This document shows, one piece after another, positions 35,959-46,553 of a stretch of 64,000 nt of DNA. Below the pieces are notes generated by a model that was given only the letters and a program-made list of their open reading frames with translations, did no database searches and had not been told where the DNA came from. Numbering within the stretch: the stretch's first letter is position 1; each line of letters opens with the position of its first letter. Source of the stretch: Ophiobolus disseminans (taxonomy: Eukaryota; Ascomycota; Dothideomycetes; Pleosporales; Phaeosphaeriaceae); the NCBI GenBank assembly GCA_010093685.1, contig MU006238.1, forward strand, positions 66,129 to 130,128, given 5' to 3'. A program made the position numbers and the translations under genes.

Positions 35959-38335
35959 TCAACACCAGGTGAAGACGGGGTTCCTGCCCTTGACCATCTC
36001 CAGCCGCTCAACGATGACCTTCTTCTGGTTGCCTTCATTGTCCTCGTTCGCTGCATACCCGAGGTCTCCTTCATCGTCGAACCCGTACTCGTCCAGGTCT
36101 CGCCTGTGGGTCAGTGATAACCTCCGCTGATGCTTTTTGGGTTCGTGCGGGGTCCCCCTCGGCGCATCGTAGCTCATGCGCGAACGATGTGCGGGTCGGC
36201 CATTTTTAGAGTCGAGCATGTGTCTCGGGCCCCGATTCACGCCGTTGGCTGGGGCTGGAGACGATGCGTCGTTGTGCTCAGGATGCCGCACGTCGAGGGA
36301 CGAGGAATCACGGGAGAGGTTGAAGCGGTTCTCGCGGGCTGTATCTAGGGGTGGCGAGTTTAGTAGTAGGTCGGACTGCGGCTTCTGCAGCGGCGTGGAG
36401 ACAGCTGTGATGTCCATCTCCTCATGCTCCTCGTCCAGCCGTTGCGACCGTCCCAACTGTTGCTGCTTTCTTCGCATCTCTGCTGACGGCGCGCGCAGAG
36501 GCACTGCGATTGGTATCTCGACAATGTCATCCCACACGCACACACGGGCTCTCCGTGTCAGCTCGAGTGGGCCGAGGTCTGGTGTCTTGAGCGTCTCCAC
36601 CACGTTCCACGCCTGACCCTTCATGACGGCGATCTGCTTCGCGTACATGCGCTCCTTGAAGTCTGCATCCTGGCTGAAGCATTTCCTGAGCACCGCCTGT
36701 GTCTCGCTCCACCATTGTTTCGACGTGAGGAGGGGGAGGAAGTGGCGGCGGGTGGCCTCGGAGAAGGGTTGGCCGATGAGCGAGACGGGGAGGAAGAGCC
36801 AGCCAAACGGGTAGCTTCGCCACTGTGTGCATGTCAGCATTGCCTTGAGGGGGACGGCGGCGGGTACTCACGGCATCAGGGTGCTTCCAGGGCCAGGACA
36901 GACTATTGTCGATGGCCCCAATGGTGACTGTTGGCGTGGAGGTGTTCTGCGTTGGCGTGGAGGTGTTCTGCATTGGCGTGTTGGACCGACTGGTTGCCGT
37001 CATGGGCTCTCGCCGCCCGTACGGGTCGAGCCCCTCCATAGACTGTCTAGTGTAGCTGCTGGGCTGTGCTTCTGGCTCGTCGCCTGTGGTGCCGTCCATC
37101 TTCGGCGGCTCGGCCACAATTGTGGCCTCCTGTGTCTTTTGGTCTATCCTGATCATCCAGTTGTCGAGCCCGCGGTCCGTGTTCCGCATGATATAGTCTA
37201 GAATGACGAGCTTCTCCAGCTGCTCCCTGAACGACTGCTGCAGCGCCTCGGTCCAGAAGCCGCGCCGTTGCCGCTGCTGGTCTGTAGTGTTTGGGTATTC
37301 TTCTTCGTCGTCGTCGTCGTTGTCTGACTGGGGCCCGCTCGGCCTGCAGTCCTCTGCCCATCGCCTCCTCTTCTTGCGTGGCGCGCTGTCTAGGCGCGAC
37401 CCTCCGTTGTGCTGGTCGGGCCAAGGATGCTCCTTGAGGAAAATGTTGGCGTCCTTGAAGCCCTTGAGGAAGACCTGGAAGCTGCCCAGCTTCTCGGGAA
37501 ACGGCTTCTTCTTCCTGTAGAAGGCCCTGCGGTCCCAGAAATCGTAGTGGAACGACTTGGAGGACAGGCCGACTACGTCGGTGTAGGGCACGAGGTGCGT
37601 TCGCAGCTGGGTATCGAGGACGTAGGCGGCGGCCTCGGAAATGTAGCTCAAGTTGGGGATGAGACAGGCACGCCCGAAGAAGAAGGGAAACAGATTACGG
37701 TGAATCCACTTCGTCCATTTCGGATTCATCGACGCGTACGGCTCCTCATCCTTAGGCTTAAACACGCCCACAACCTTCCCCTTAGTATCGCGCGCAAAAT
37801 AGCTACCCGAGCTACCCTGCGTAATAAGCAGCGGATGCACGCCCATCTCAATCGCCAGCCGCACGCGCTCCACCGTATCCTCAAACTCCAACTTCGTCAT
37901 GCGGTCCGCGTCGCCCTCCCAGTCCATCGTCAGCGTCTCCGCCGTGGCCGGCCGCACCCCGTCCGGCGCCTGGAACACCGAGTGGTGTATCTCCAGCTCC
38001 GCATCGTCGGGCGCGTCTTTTTGCTTCTTGATCTTGAATTTCTGCGCGATTTCGTCGGCCCAGCGCTCGAAGCGCGCGTTGATGGCCTTGATGTCGACGC
38101 CGGAATTGCTGCGGTGCCGCCGCCTGGAGGAGGTTCGTCGTGTGCTTGGGGAACTTGGGTCGGAGCCGCTCGGCATTCGCATGTTGGCGTTTCGTTGGGG
38201 CTGTATGGGGGCATATTGCGGATTCGAGAGCGACTTTTGGTGGGCATCGTCCTCGGAGTCGCTGTAGTCCTCTTCTTCTTCCGCTTGGGCAATTCGAGCG
38301 TAGCCCGATGTCGGCGGTCGTTTCGTTTTGGGCAT
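35959..38335 (-). CDS. LSB6: Type II phosphatidylinositol 4-kinase (LSB6-like)
   Basis: Two exons (38335-36872 and 36822-35959) give about 775 residues. The ATG at 38335 begins M-P-K-T-K-R-P-P; the frame further up has only a TTG. Residues 1-110 are acidic/basic and disordered. The kinase starts with the glycine-rich G-S-S-G-S-Y-F (about 174-180) and V-F-K-P-K-D-E-E-P (about 191-199, with the ATP-binding Lys). The catalytic segment N-T-D-R-G-L-D-N-W lies at about 385-393. A charged insert of about 55 residues sits before the catalytic loop. The protein phosphorylates phosphatidylinositol at position 4 on endosomal and vacuolar membranes and in yeast links to the actin regulator Las17. The C-terminal 170 residues are long and low-complexity compared with yeast. 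A 21-nt tandem repeat lies just before the splice site. Confidence 0.9.
36931..36984 (-). repeat. 21-nt tandem repeat in the kinase gene
   Basis: Two near-identical 21-nt units (36931-36951 and 36952-36972) plus a partial third encode repeats of N-T-S-T-P-T-Q. They lie in the disordered linker close to the end of exon 1, so copy-number change would keep the frame. Confidence 0.85.
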
Positions 38336-38490
38336 TGTCACGTTTGGAGAGGGCAACGCAGTGCGTAGAGGATACGTAGTGCAGACATGATGTTGTCTCC
38401 AAATGACGATGCAGCTGTCGCATGCTGCGCCAAATCAGGCTAGTGTTCGTCGTACCTTAGCGCAGCGGCTCCACCGCCCATCATCACATG

Positions 38491-39460
38491 CTACCAGGGG
38501 TCCTCAGGTATGAACTCCCTTGCATTAGGTACCATGAAAGTATATAAATACCTGTCTACTCTTACATCATTATCAAGATTTCCTACAGCCTTTGTAGTAC
38601 TGCGAGGATATACAGGCTTTTTGTTGAAATTCTTGCAAATGTGTGCGTGCGGTCATTTCTTCTTGGGTTTCTCGTCTTCCAGTTCACTTTCTAGTTTACC
38701 TTCTGTTTCCGTTGGTTGTTTCGCTGCACGTAGAGCCCCTCGACAAGGATGTGAAATCGGCGGTCTGTCGTTATCGCAGTTGTCGTCGGGTTCTTTCTCA
38801 GTTCCTGTCGACGATCAAGGTTTCGAGTTTCGCGATATCTCCTTTGCTGCTCCACACACTGATAAGGAAGCGTAAGCAGTTGATCTGTGCCAGAATCGCT
38901 ACTCGACGTTTCGGCGGTGTCTTCGCCAAATCTTCCTCTTCTACCGAGTAGAGAGTCTGGGTCGGGAGAGGTGCTGTTCTCTTCTTCGCCGCTGCTTGAC
39001 GAGTCTTCCTTTAAGTTACGATCATCGAACTCGAATCGCTTATAGTTGCGTAACCTGCTCCTTGAGATCGCAACCCGCTGAGTTGAAGATCTTGACGTTG
39101 CCTTCGGTGTCCACCAAGCATGTTACCCAGCGATCGCAGTCGTCGAAGATTGGGGTGACAAGAGTTGTGGCCGTGCTGTTCTTCAACAGCTGGTTCTTCT
39201 GCAGTTTAGAGGTGGCCCTGGCGTTGACACTGGTGCCGGTTTTTACAAGAGCAGATGTGATGATATTCTTGAAAGTTGGGATGCAAGGGTGCTGCAATGA
39301 TTTAATGTCGTCCGGTCTACCCTCATATCCTTATTGAGCTTTCTTTGGGATCTAATAGTACGGTAAGGATATACAGGCTTCCCGATTAGGTGTAGAGGGC
39401 TAGACCCGGAATCTTGCAGCACCTGGTGGTGCATCACTATACGAGCTCCTTCGTACATTA
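38491..39460 (-). pseudogene. Unrecognised coding trace with duplicated 23-residue module
   Basis: Between ASK1 and the PI 4-kinase the minus strand shows coding-like pieces in different frames. In minus-strand order: a module at 39383-39312; a segment from about 39303 that ends around 39055 with D-C-D-R-W-V-T-C-L-V-D; an acidic Ser-rich stretch from 39008; a Glu/Lys stretch ending in TGA at 38653-38655; and a second copy of the module at 38551-38622, whose frame runs on to TAG at 38491-38493. A possible 46-nt intron (39054-39009) joins two pieces in frame. Both modules start K-P-V-Y-P and end R-V-D-R, are 23 residues long and share 12 identities. Because stops and frame changes remain, I call it a pseudogene or a multi-intron gene not yet solved. 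The family is not recognised. The first module lies directly behind the ASK1 stop, within its likely 3' untranslated region. Confidence 0.4.
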
Positions 39461-40790
39461 TCAAAAGCTATCATCCAAGTCCATCTGCCGTTTAACCACA
39501 CTAGGGCTGTCTTCGTCCATGGCTGTCGAGGACGTGATGTCTCCACCGGCCGTCAACAACAGGTCGTCGACGATGCGTCTGCTGGCCTCGCGAGCTGATA
39601 AATGTTAGCCCACGCTCATGTTTTGAACTGAATAATGCTTACCCGGCGTCTGAAGCAGCTTGCTCTGCGGAATGTGAAATTGTATCGTCTTTGGCGGACT
39701 GAAGCCCATGTTTTCTTCTTCCTCGTCGTCGCTGTCGTCAAACACGGTACCGGTCCTGTGCATGCTCATCGGAGTCCTGCCCTTGGCCGGTGTCTGTATG
39801 CTCACGCCAGGGGTGCGCGGTGTCTTTGCTGGCGAGAAGATATCCGCACGCAGCTGGGGCGCAGGCGACGAAGGAGGTGACGAGTCGTCCGCCCAGGTGG
39901 GGAGCTTTGTCGCAGCTCCTCGAGGGGTAGGGGCACCCCGCTGGCCTGTCCTGGGTGTGAATGCTCCTGTCGGCTTGTATTTCCTCGGGCTAATGATGGG
40001 CGTGGCTTGTACGCGGAATGTCTTGTCTAGGACGCGGTGTAGCAGCGGGTCCTGGTTGAAATAGGGCTTCTTGCTCGTTGTCGGCTGCACAAACGGCGAC
40101 GACTCGAAATGGCCCGTCATATCTGGCAGTGCTTGCGACTTGCCTGGCGTCACAGGCTCGAAACGAGGTGTCTTTGAACCATCTGTGGCTTCCAGCTCCT
40201 GTTTGAGCACCTCATATGGAGACGACAGCCCAGCGTACTGCGGCTCCTCGTCTTGGCCGACGCCATATTTGCCTTTGCCCTTCTTGGTGGAATACGGTGC
40301 TCGTGGCGTGCTGTGGCCGAGCGACGGCGAATCGAAGGCGATGGTACTCTCAGCATCGTCGTCCTGTGCCGAGGCAGCTCTAGGGGGTGTAACCGTTGCT
40401 CCTGTGACCGTCTCATCCTCCTCCATCTCGTCATCATACAGCTGCGACTCCTGGGTGTCTTCTGGAGCCATTGACTCATCCTGGTCGGGCGCTTCGTATC
40501 CCGACAGCGAGACATTCGCGCTGGCCTCGAAGAACTGCTTCCAGAACTTGGACCCTTCCCATACAGCCTCCGAATGTTTCCCGTATTGCTCGACAATGGG
40601 CAATATGCCCGTCGTCACTATGCGGTGCGCCCGGCTGAAGTTGTGGTCGATTTCTGAATCTCTTAGTCGCGTTGGTGGGGTGCTCGGGGGTTTGTTTACC
40701 TTGCAGAGTGAGCGTGATGGACTGCTCCAGCCTCTCTAATTCCTCTGTGAGCGACAGGTTGCGCTGGGGCGCTGCATTTTGGCGGGACAT
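39461..40790 (-). CDS. ASK1: DASH/Dam1 complex subunit ASK1
   Basis: Exons 40790-40700, 40653-39643 and 39594-39461 give 411 residues. The conserved ASK1 region is at the N-terminus and spans the first splice site: L-T-E-E-L-E-R-L-E-Q-S-I-T-L-T-L-Q, then E-I-D-H-N-F-S-R-A-H-R-I-V-T, I-L-P-I-V-E-Q-Y and F-W-K-Q-F-F-E-A-S-A-N-V. The remaining 300 residues are disordered, acidic and rich in S/T-P sites (many T-P-R and S-P), fitting control by cyclin-dependent and Ipl1/Aurora kinases. The last exon carries a short ordered R-R-I-V-D-D-L-L element. The DASH complex forms rings on microtubules and couples kinetochores to spindle ends during chromosome segregation. The length is somewhat above the yeast protein. 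Confidence 0.92.
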
Positions 40791-41244
40791 TGTGTCGATG
40801 GTCGAATGCTCTCTTGCGGTTTGGTGTTGTTCGTCGCGCGCGTACTCAGCATGGGCACCTTCAAGGCAAGGCTGGCGAACTGCCCTAGGACGAAAAGGCA
40901 CTAGAGACCTCCGTTCTCTCCGCCTCGCCTCCACCAGACATCAACTCGCTCCTCCCACTGACCACTGAAGTCGACATTCACGACTCATGTTGCTTCGGTC
41001 CATGGGATGCGGAACAATGCCGCATACTCGCCGGACCCTTTAACCCCGATGGAGGCTCGTCCCATGGTACGACGATGGAGCAACAAGAGGGGTCGAAGCA
41101 CTCCGCATATCCGAGAGCATATGCTAGCCGCGCATCATAGATCGGCTCAAAGTACATCTTGTCGCGGAACCGCATGGTTGCTTAAGTATCGTTGTTTTTC
41201 TACTTGAAACCCAGCTTTCCCTTGACTCGGCTGAAGCACTCATC
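40791..41244. promoter_or_regulatory. Divergent promoter between ASK1 and a dehydrogenase gene
   Basis: The two ATGs are 454 nt apart and point away from each other. No gene lies between, so both promoters and leaders must share it. Specific elements are not recognised. Confidence 0.5.
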
Positions 41245-42239
41245 ATGTCTTTCCGTTTACCAGCACGAGCACTATGGCAAGCTTCACCAAAGCTTGCAAT
41301 GCTTCCTCGCGCATCGACCCTGGCACCACAATGGACGCGAAACTATGCCACCGAGCGACAAAGCAGGACAGCAATCGTGACGGGCTCGTCGCGAGGCATG
41401 TGAGATTCAGCCACAGCTGTTTGTTGCCCATCACCCCGACTAACAGTTCGAAGTGGTAAAGCCATTGCTCTTCGCCTAGCTAGTGATGGATATGATGTTT
41501 GCATCAACGACATCGAAGCTAATAAGTCTGGATGCGATGAGGTCGTCCAAGAGATTCAAGGCCTGGGTCGCAAAGCTTTCGCATTCACAGCAGACGTGTC
41601 GAATTTGAAAGAAGTGGAAAGCTTGGTTCAAGCATCAGTGTCTGAGCTTGGTCCTCTGAATACAATGGTCGCCAACGCTGGCATCGCACAAGTCAAAGCC
41701 TTGTTAGACCTCACCGAACAGGACTTGAAGCGGATGTTTGAAGTCAACGGTACGTCATCTCATGACATTCCAGAAACTATACTAACGACCTTCCAGTATA
41801 CGGCGTCTTCAACTGCTACTCTGCCGCTGCAAAGCAAATGATCTCTCAAGGCTCTGGCGGAAAGTTGCTCGGCGCAGCCTCAATCGTCGCATTCAAGCCA
41901 TTCGCACTTCTGTCTCATTACAGCGCGTCGAAATGGGCCGTACGTGGCATGACGCAAGCCTTTGCCATGGAAATGGCAGAACACAAGATCACCGTCAACG
42001 CGTACGCTCCGGGCATAGTCGGTACGGCCATGTGGGATCTCATCGACGAGAAGCTGGGAGAGAAGACGGGCGCGAAGAAAGGAGACACAATCAAGAAGTA
42101 CACCAATGAGCTTATTGCGCTTGGTCGGACGAGCGTGCCAGAAGACGTTTCATCAACGGTCAGTTTCCTCGCGTCTAAAGACAGCGACTACATGACAGGT
42201 CAAACGATAGTGATTGATGGTGGCATAATCTTTACCTAG
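41245..42239 (+). CDS. Short-chain dehydrogenase/reductase with probable mitochondrial presequence
   Basis: Exons 41245-41399, 41454-41749 and 41797-42239 give 297 residues. The first 40 residues are basic, rich in Ala, Leu, Arg and Ser, lack acids and end in R-N-Y-A-T, a typical mitochondrial import signal. The NAD(P) site T-G-S-S-R-G-I-G-K-A is formed across the first splice junction, which fixes the acceptor at AAG 41451-41453; the CAG seven bases upstream would lead to an immediate stop. N-A-G follows the fourth strand, Y-S-A-S-K gives the catalytic Tyr and Lys, and P-G-I-V-G-T is the usual loop. The C-terminus ends V-I-D-G-G. It resembles acetoin/diacetyl or 3-oxoacyl reductases (2,3-butanediol type), but the substrate is unknown. 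The matrix location is inference from the presequence. Confidence 0.9.
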
Positions 42240-42505
42240 TAAATTCGATCGGTGGCAGCTATCAGCAACTCTTCCAGAAGTTTCTCGCCACTACTTCTTT
42301 TTGTTATTTTACCTTGATTGCGTTTGCGTCCTATCAAGCTTGCTTGCTAACGAATGTTCTGGTACCACAAACATGGTACTCCCATTGGTTTAAAGCAAAT
42401 CATGACTTCTACACTGATAGAGACAAGTCTCACAGTCATCATCCGAACATCCAATCTCAACCACGCATCAACACCCATACCAGTTACACGTCAGCAGCAA
42501 CCAGC

Positions 42506-42727
42506 ATGGCCGGTCATCATAACCGCCCGCAAACAAACGATCACCGCATATCGGCCGGCAGGCTCCAGAGATGGCAGAGTGAGCTGGAAGAAGTACACGA
42601 GATGCGCAGGGCTATTGAGAGGGACCTGGAAGACATACAGAAGCGTTCGCAGAAGATCAAGACAATAACAAACTCAATGCAGAACGAAATCAAGGCGAAG
42701 TTGCGAGAGCAAGGGATCCGGGGCTGA
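42506..42727 (+). CDS. Small coiled-coil protein with I-S-x3-L-x2-W motif (family A, member 3)
   Basis: The ATG at 42506 gives 73 residues. After a short His/Asn-rich start it reads R-I-S-A-G-R-L-Q-R-W-Q-S-E-L and then a long charged helix with heptad Leu/Ile/Met spacing to the end. The opening motif matches the proteins at 21583-21894 and 22309-22638 in spacing, and the match to the former is close (R-I-S-x2-R-L-x2-W). It lies 266 nt downstream of the dehydrogenase stop on the same strand. The upstream frame is open without a better start. No known domain is recognised; a self-associating or adaptor helix is possible. Confidence 0.5.
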   Translation: MAGHHNRPQTNDHRISAGRLQRWQSELEEVHEMRRAIERDLEDIQKRSQKIKTITNSMQNEIKAKLREQGIRG

Positions 42728-43102
42728 GATTATTGTTGAAGATGTTCTGCCTAAGCACCCCATCACAGCCTGGCCTAGTCATTTGAGGGTTGGCAGAACG
42801 CGAGGTAATCTGCCTTTATTGGTATCAATGTACCCCAGCAATACGATCCGTGGTTTGTCATATCGTTTGTCCACTGAGTATCGTTGCGTTTGAATGGGCC
42901 CTTCACTAAGTGTTCGCTAATGCTCAACCACGTCTGGGCTGTCCGTCATCATCTTTTCCACCATGGGTGAGCTGGTACCAAACGGTGGTCTTGGTATCTG
43001 GCTAACGTCCTGATCAATTCTTACATAAGGCTGCCTTTCCCACGTACGATCTGACATGTCCATCGAACGCGAAATCAAGTTGACTCATCTCATAAATCTG
43101 CA
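42728..43102. other. Short intergenic region
   Basis: Nothing recognisable between two plus-strand small genes. It should include the 3' end of the first and the promoter of the second. Confidence 0.4.
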
Positions 43103-43942
43103 ATGTCGCACCCGTATTCAATCGATACGTCCAGGAAGGGTAAGCAGCCTTCATGTGCTCGATACTATGAGCGATCAGCTCCGCCTCCGACACCATTCGT
43201 AGCTGCGCCAAACACCGGTATGTCCAGCACTTACCAGTCTGCACCAGGAGTTCACTATTTGTTGGATCATCCTGCCCAATATTCTTACACATCTCGGTCG
43301 CGCTTGGATCCAGCCCAGCCATATAATTCTTACCATCTTGGAAGCGAGGGACAATTTTATGGGCCATGGCCACCTGCACTATCTCGCCTCAACCGTACGC
43401 ATCGCTCACAACCCAGGGATGTGATGTCAATCGCACCCGGACCGTCAAACCACTGGACCCAACAACGCCAATCTGCATACCAGCAAGACCAGTTAGGTAG
43501 TCAAGAAGCCTGTCAACACGACGCAGCCCACGCGAACCAACTCCTCGAAATGCGGCGACACCTCGTATCCTTGCACGCAGACAGCGCTGCACATCACGCG
43601 CAACCCCCAACAAACGAGCCCACACCCGAAAATCAGTCACAAACCATGACCCTCAAATACTCTTATCCAGACGCATCCGCATCCCCATCCACCGATCCCT
43701 ACGCCCCCGCAAACCAAGCCTCCGTCACCTCCGACCTCGAGACATCGTCGGCGCACACCATCGGACAACGCGAGGACGAGCGTAGCAGCGATGTGTCTGA
43801 ACCCCCGCCCGAGGCGCTGAGGCTTATAGTTGATATGCGGGATATGAGGAATGAGATTGAGGGTATTGCGTATGATGTTGCGGGTCTGAGGGAGGAGGTC
43901 AGAAAGGTGTTGGGGTTGGTTGGGGGGGTGGCGGGGGAGTAG
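43103..43942 (+). CDS. Hypothetical disordered protein with C-terminal coiled coil
   Basis: A single frame of 279 residues runs from the ATG at 43103. Residues 1-235 are low-complexity, rich in Gln, Pro, Ser, His and Tyr. The last 40 form a helix with heptad pattern (A-L-R-L-I-V-D-M-R-D-M-R-N-E-I and on to V-R-K-V-L), ending in a Gly/Val tail. The length without stop supports coding, but an antisense frame of about 120 codons (43014-43379, with no ATG at its start) overlaps the first third and its translation looks fairly globular, so strand choice is not certain. No domain or function is recognised. Confidence 0.5.
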   Translation: MSHPYSIDTSRKGKQPSCARYYERSAPPPTPFVAAPNTGMSSTYQSAPGVHYLLDHPAQYSYTSRSRLDPAQPYNSYHLGSEGQFYGPWPPALSRLNRTHRSQPRDVMSIAPGPSNHWTQQRQSAYQQDQLGSQEACQHDAAHANQLLEMRRHLVSLHADSAAHHAQPPTNEPTPENQSQTMTLKYSYPDASASPSTDPYAPANQASVTSDLETSSAHTIGQREDERSSDVSEPPPEALRLIVDMRDMRNEIEGIAYDVAGLREEVRKVLGLVGGVAGE

Positions 43943-45437
43943 GGGGGTGTTTGAATAAGATGGCTTTTGGGTGACGGGATTTCTTTTGGGCGTCTTAGAG
44001 ATGATGTGCTGGAATGGATATGTATAGGTAGACAGCGTCAAGGCTCACGTTTCACGAATGATGCTCATGTTCAAGCGCTTCTCACACCTCCAACTCAAAA
44101 TCCAGGCTCAAAAACACTCCGCTTTTGAATTTGGACATTGTGTTAGCTGTGGTATTCGTGATCGCGCGATTCCTCTTCGATGTCGACACTGCCCAAATGG
44201 GCTGGTAGCTGAGCTTGGCCAACTTGTTGAGGTGGACGGGAACGTAAATGAGCATGGCGTGTTACTGGGCCTTTTTGAGGCGCAAGTAATGCATAGAATC
44301 TCAGAAGGCCAGAAGTATCGAGGTCGAGATGCAGGCTGCGATGGAGCGTGAGGGTTGCGGATGGATGCGTCTGGTTCATGGCGTGTCGAGCCTTTCGACT
44401 TGCACCGCCAATCTCAGGATAGGAGACGCGAAATGATGGAGAGTGTTGTTCTATCTCTTTTGGGTGTCAACCTGTACACCGGCGCACTTGCCTGGGGTGG
44501 ACGCAAGGTTTAGCGTGTTAGTCATCCCGCGCTAATTCAGACGTTGGTTGACGTTGCCTTGCCTTCACCACCCTTTCTCTCCGCATCCCCATGGCGTTCT
44601 TCCTGCCCCGGATTTGTTTTGTATATTGTGGTCTACCTATCATGTCCTTGAAAGGCGTCGCATTCGGCTGATGTGGTGGAAATGGCCCTGACCCGCCAGA
44701 CCAGCAACATCCTCACATGCCAGACAACAATCGGATCAGGGTTGTCTTATGCTGAAGTAGACTCCCTACAGTAATAGAATTAGTCTTGAGGTATTGCGAA
44801 AGAATGAGTCCTTATTATCTCGTTCATGTGCCACATCCTACTTTTTCTTGTTTTCCAACTTTTCAGTACTGCGAGTCACTTCAGGCTCTACTGACACCGG
44901 GCGCACCGCGGACGGGCCTCTTTCACTGTCCGGTGCGCTTTCTTTGAGACAAGTACATCAGTTCCGAACTGGTAGTATGTCGGCTGCTACTGTCAATACT
45001 GAAGATTCTAAAGACGAGCGCATCATCATCGACACTTCCTTCCAGCACACAGCCACGTTACACACAATGCATTACCATCGAACGCTCTTTCAAACACCAC
45101 ATACCATCGGTACACCTTACTTTTCGAGCACCTTTCACTTCTTGTACGACATGGGCTCTGGCAGGCTTGACGTGGTGAAGGGTCACGGCGGTCAACTACA
45201 ACCCCGCTCACCGCACACTCATCCTCCTCGACGCGTCTTTTGTTTTGACAAACGGTCCTCACCTTCACCGCAGAAACTTCGCGTCTAGCGCTGCCAAGAT
45301 CTGACGATCCTTTCTACTTAACAAGCCGCCGCCCACCTTCTCTACTACTCACCACCCACTCTCGACACTCTTTTCCCCACTACATTCTCAAATCTCTCCC
45401 TTTGAACGCAGAACAAACTCATCGCGACGTCAGCATC
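43943..45437. other. Intergenic, F-box gene promoter
   Basis: About 1.5 kb without a supported gene. A frame at 44058-44351 (plus) has a C-V-S-C...C-R-H-C pattern and one at 44977-45288 is Ser/Thr/His-rich, but neither has other support. The last 100 nt are pyrimidine-rich, as in fungal promoters and leaders. Confidence 0.4.
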
Positions 45438-46553
45438 ATGTCTGAATTCAAGTTGAACAACGTCGTCAACCTCCTCACGAATATCGTCAAGGATCCGTCC
45501 CGCAAGGACGAACTTTATCCTGCCGTCGAGAAGTTGGCTACCATGTGTCTCGGCCCGGCCGAGTGTGAGTTGCACTGGCACTAATCATTTGTGGTTCTCA
45601 CTGAAATCTCTAGACGGAGAGCATCCTTCGATTGGTGCTAAGCTTGAGAGCGACACGATGGTTAGTACACCCCAGTTTGTTTTTGAGTCGCGACCGCCAA
45701 TCGCAGCTCACCTCCCCGAACAACCTGTTGAAAACTTAACCTGCAGGACTTGCCCTACCTTCCAAATGAGATTCTCGGCGAGATTGCTTCATACCTAGAC
45801 CCGAAGGCCCTCAAGAACATGCGTCTCGTCAGCAGGCACTTTGCTGGGGCGGCTTCACATACCTGGGTCTGCTCTCTTGCGTCAGGTCGCACTCTTCAGC
45901 CGAAGCTTGTCAAACTCGCGCGTTTCCTCTCTCTGCTCGTGCGTTTCCCAGCGCTGAGGGTTCGTGTCCTTGACCTCACCTTGATGGCGGAGGTCTTGAG
46001 GGTTCATGAGTACGGATACAACTGGGCTTGGGAGCAATTGCAGGATTCCGAGCAGGTGGACTTCACTGAAGAAGACATGGACATCATTCACAAGGTCAAC
46101 ACTGCCCACGCGGAGGTTGTTCGCGCCGCGGACAACTCCTTCATCTACACGGGTGCTTATCGTACGATGCTCTGTCTCATCTTCAAGTTCTGTCCAAACC
46201 TGGCCTCCGTCCGCCCTCGCCAGAACCTCGTAAGCATCTGCACAATCTATACTCTGTTGGCACGCACTGACTATACCCTGTAGCTCGATGGACACGCCAA
46301 CGGTTGGATCGATACTGCCGTGTTCAAGGAGCTCTCGTTCTACAAGCCTGGACTTCCCCTCAACGATATCTTCTACGGCGAGTATCAGTACGACACCGTC
46401 CACGAGCGCGTCACTGAGTACATCGACGAATTCGGCGACACCATCACCGAACCTGGCGCCGGTCCTCAGTACACCTTCGTCGAAGACCTCATGACCGCCA
46501 TCCTCTTCACCGGCCGCTTGGACAAGATCAAGATCGAGGAGTTGCACTTCTAA
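45438..46553 (+). CDS. F-box protein
   Basis: Exons 45438-45564, 45614-45660, 45747-46229 and 46284-46553 encode 308 residues. A helical N-terminus of about 57 residues precedes the F-box, which starts with exon 3: D-L-P-Y-L-P-N-E-I-L-G-E-I-A-S-Y-L-D, then L-K-N-M-R-L-V-S-R-H-F. The C-terminal part shows no WD40 or clear leucine-rich repeats; it ends with a leucine-rich-repeat-like I-K-I-E-E-L-H-F. F-box proteins bind SKP1 and bring substrates to the cullin-1 ligase; this window also carries cullin-1 at 60866-63513. The truncated look of the C-terminus suggests either a short family member or loss of a longer repeat domain. The substrate is unknown. Confidence 0.85.

Noticed and set aside
37295..37330. 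Trinucleotide run (GTC/TTC) as a disease-type expansion
   Set aside because: It encodes a short Asp/Glu tract in the PI 4-kinase insert and is not long or pure.
31689..38368. Many plus-strand frames of 70-320 codons opposite the SNF2 and PI 4-kinase genes
   Set aside because: They are antisense shadows of clearly recognised exons.
44058..44351. 97-codon frame with C-x2-C...C-x2-C pattern
   Set aside because: No other protein-like feature, and an equally long antisense frame covers it.
44977..45288. Ser/Thr/His-rich frame just before the F-box gene
   Set aside because: It has low-complexity composition, and lies where the F-box promoter and leader are expected.
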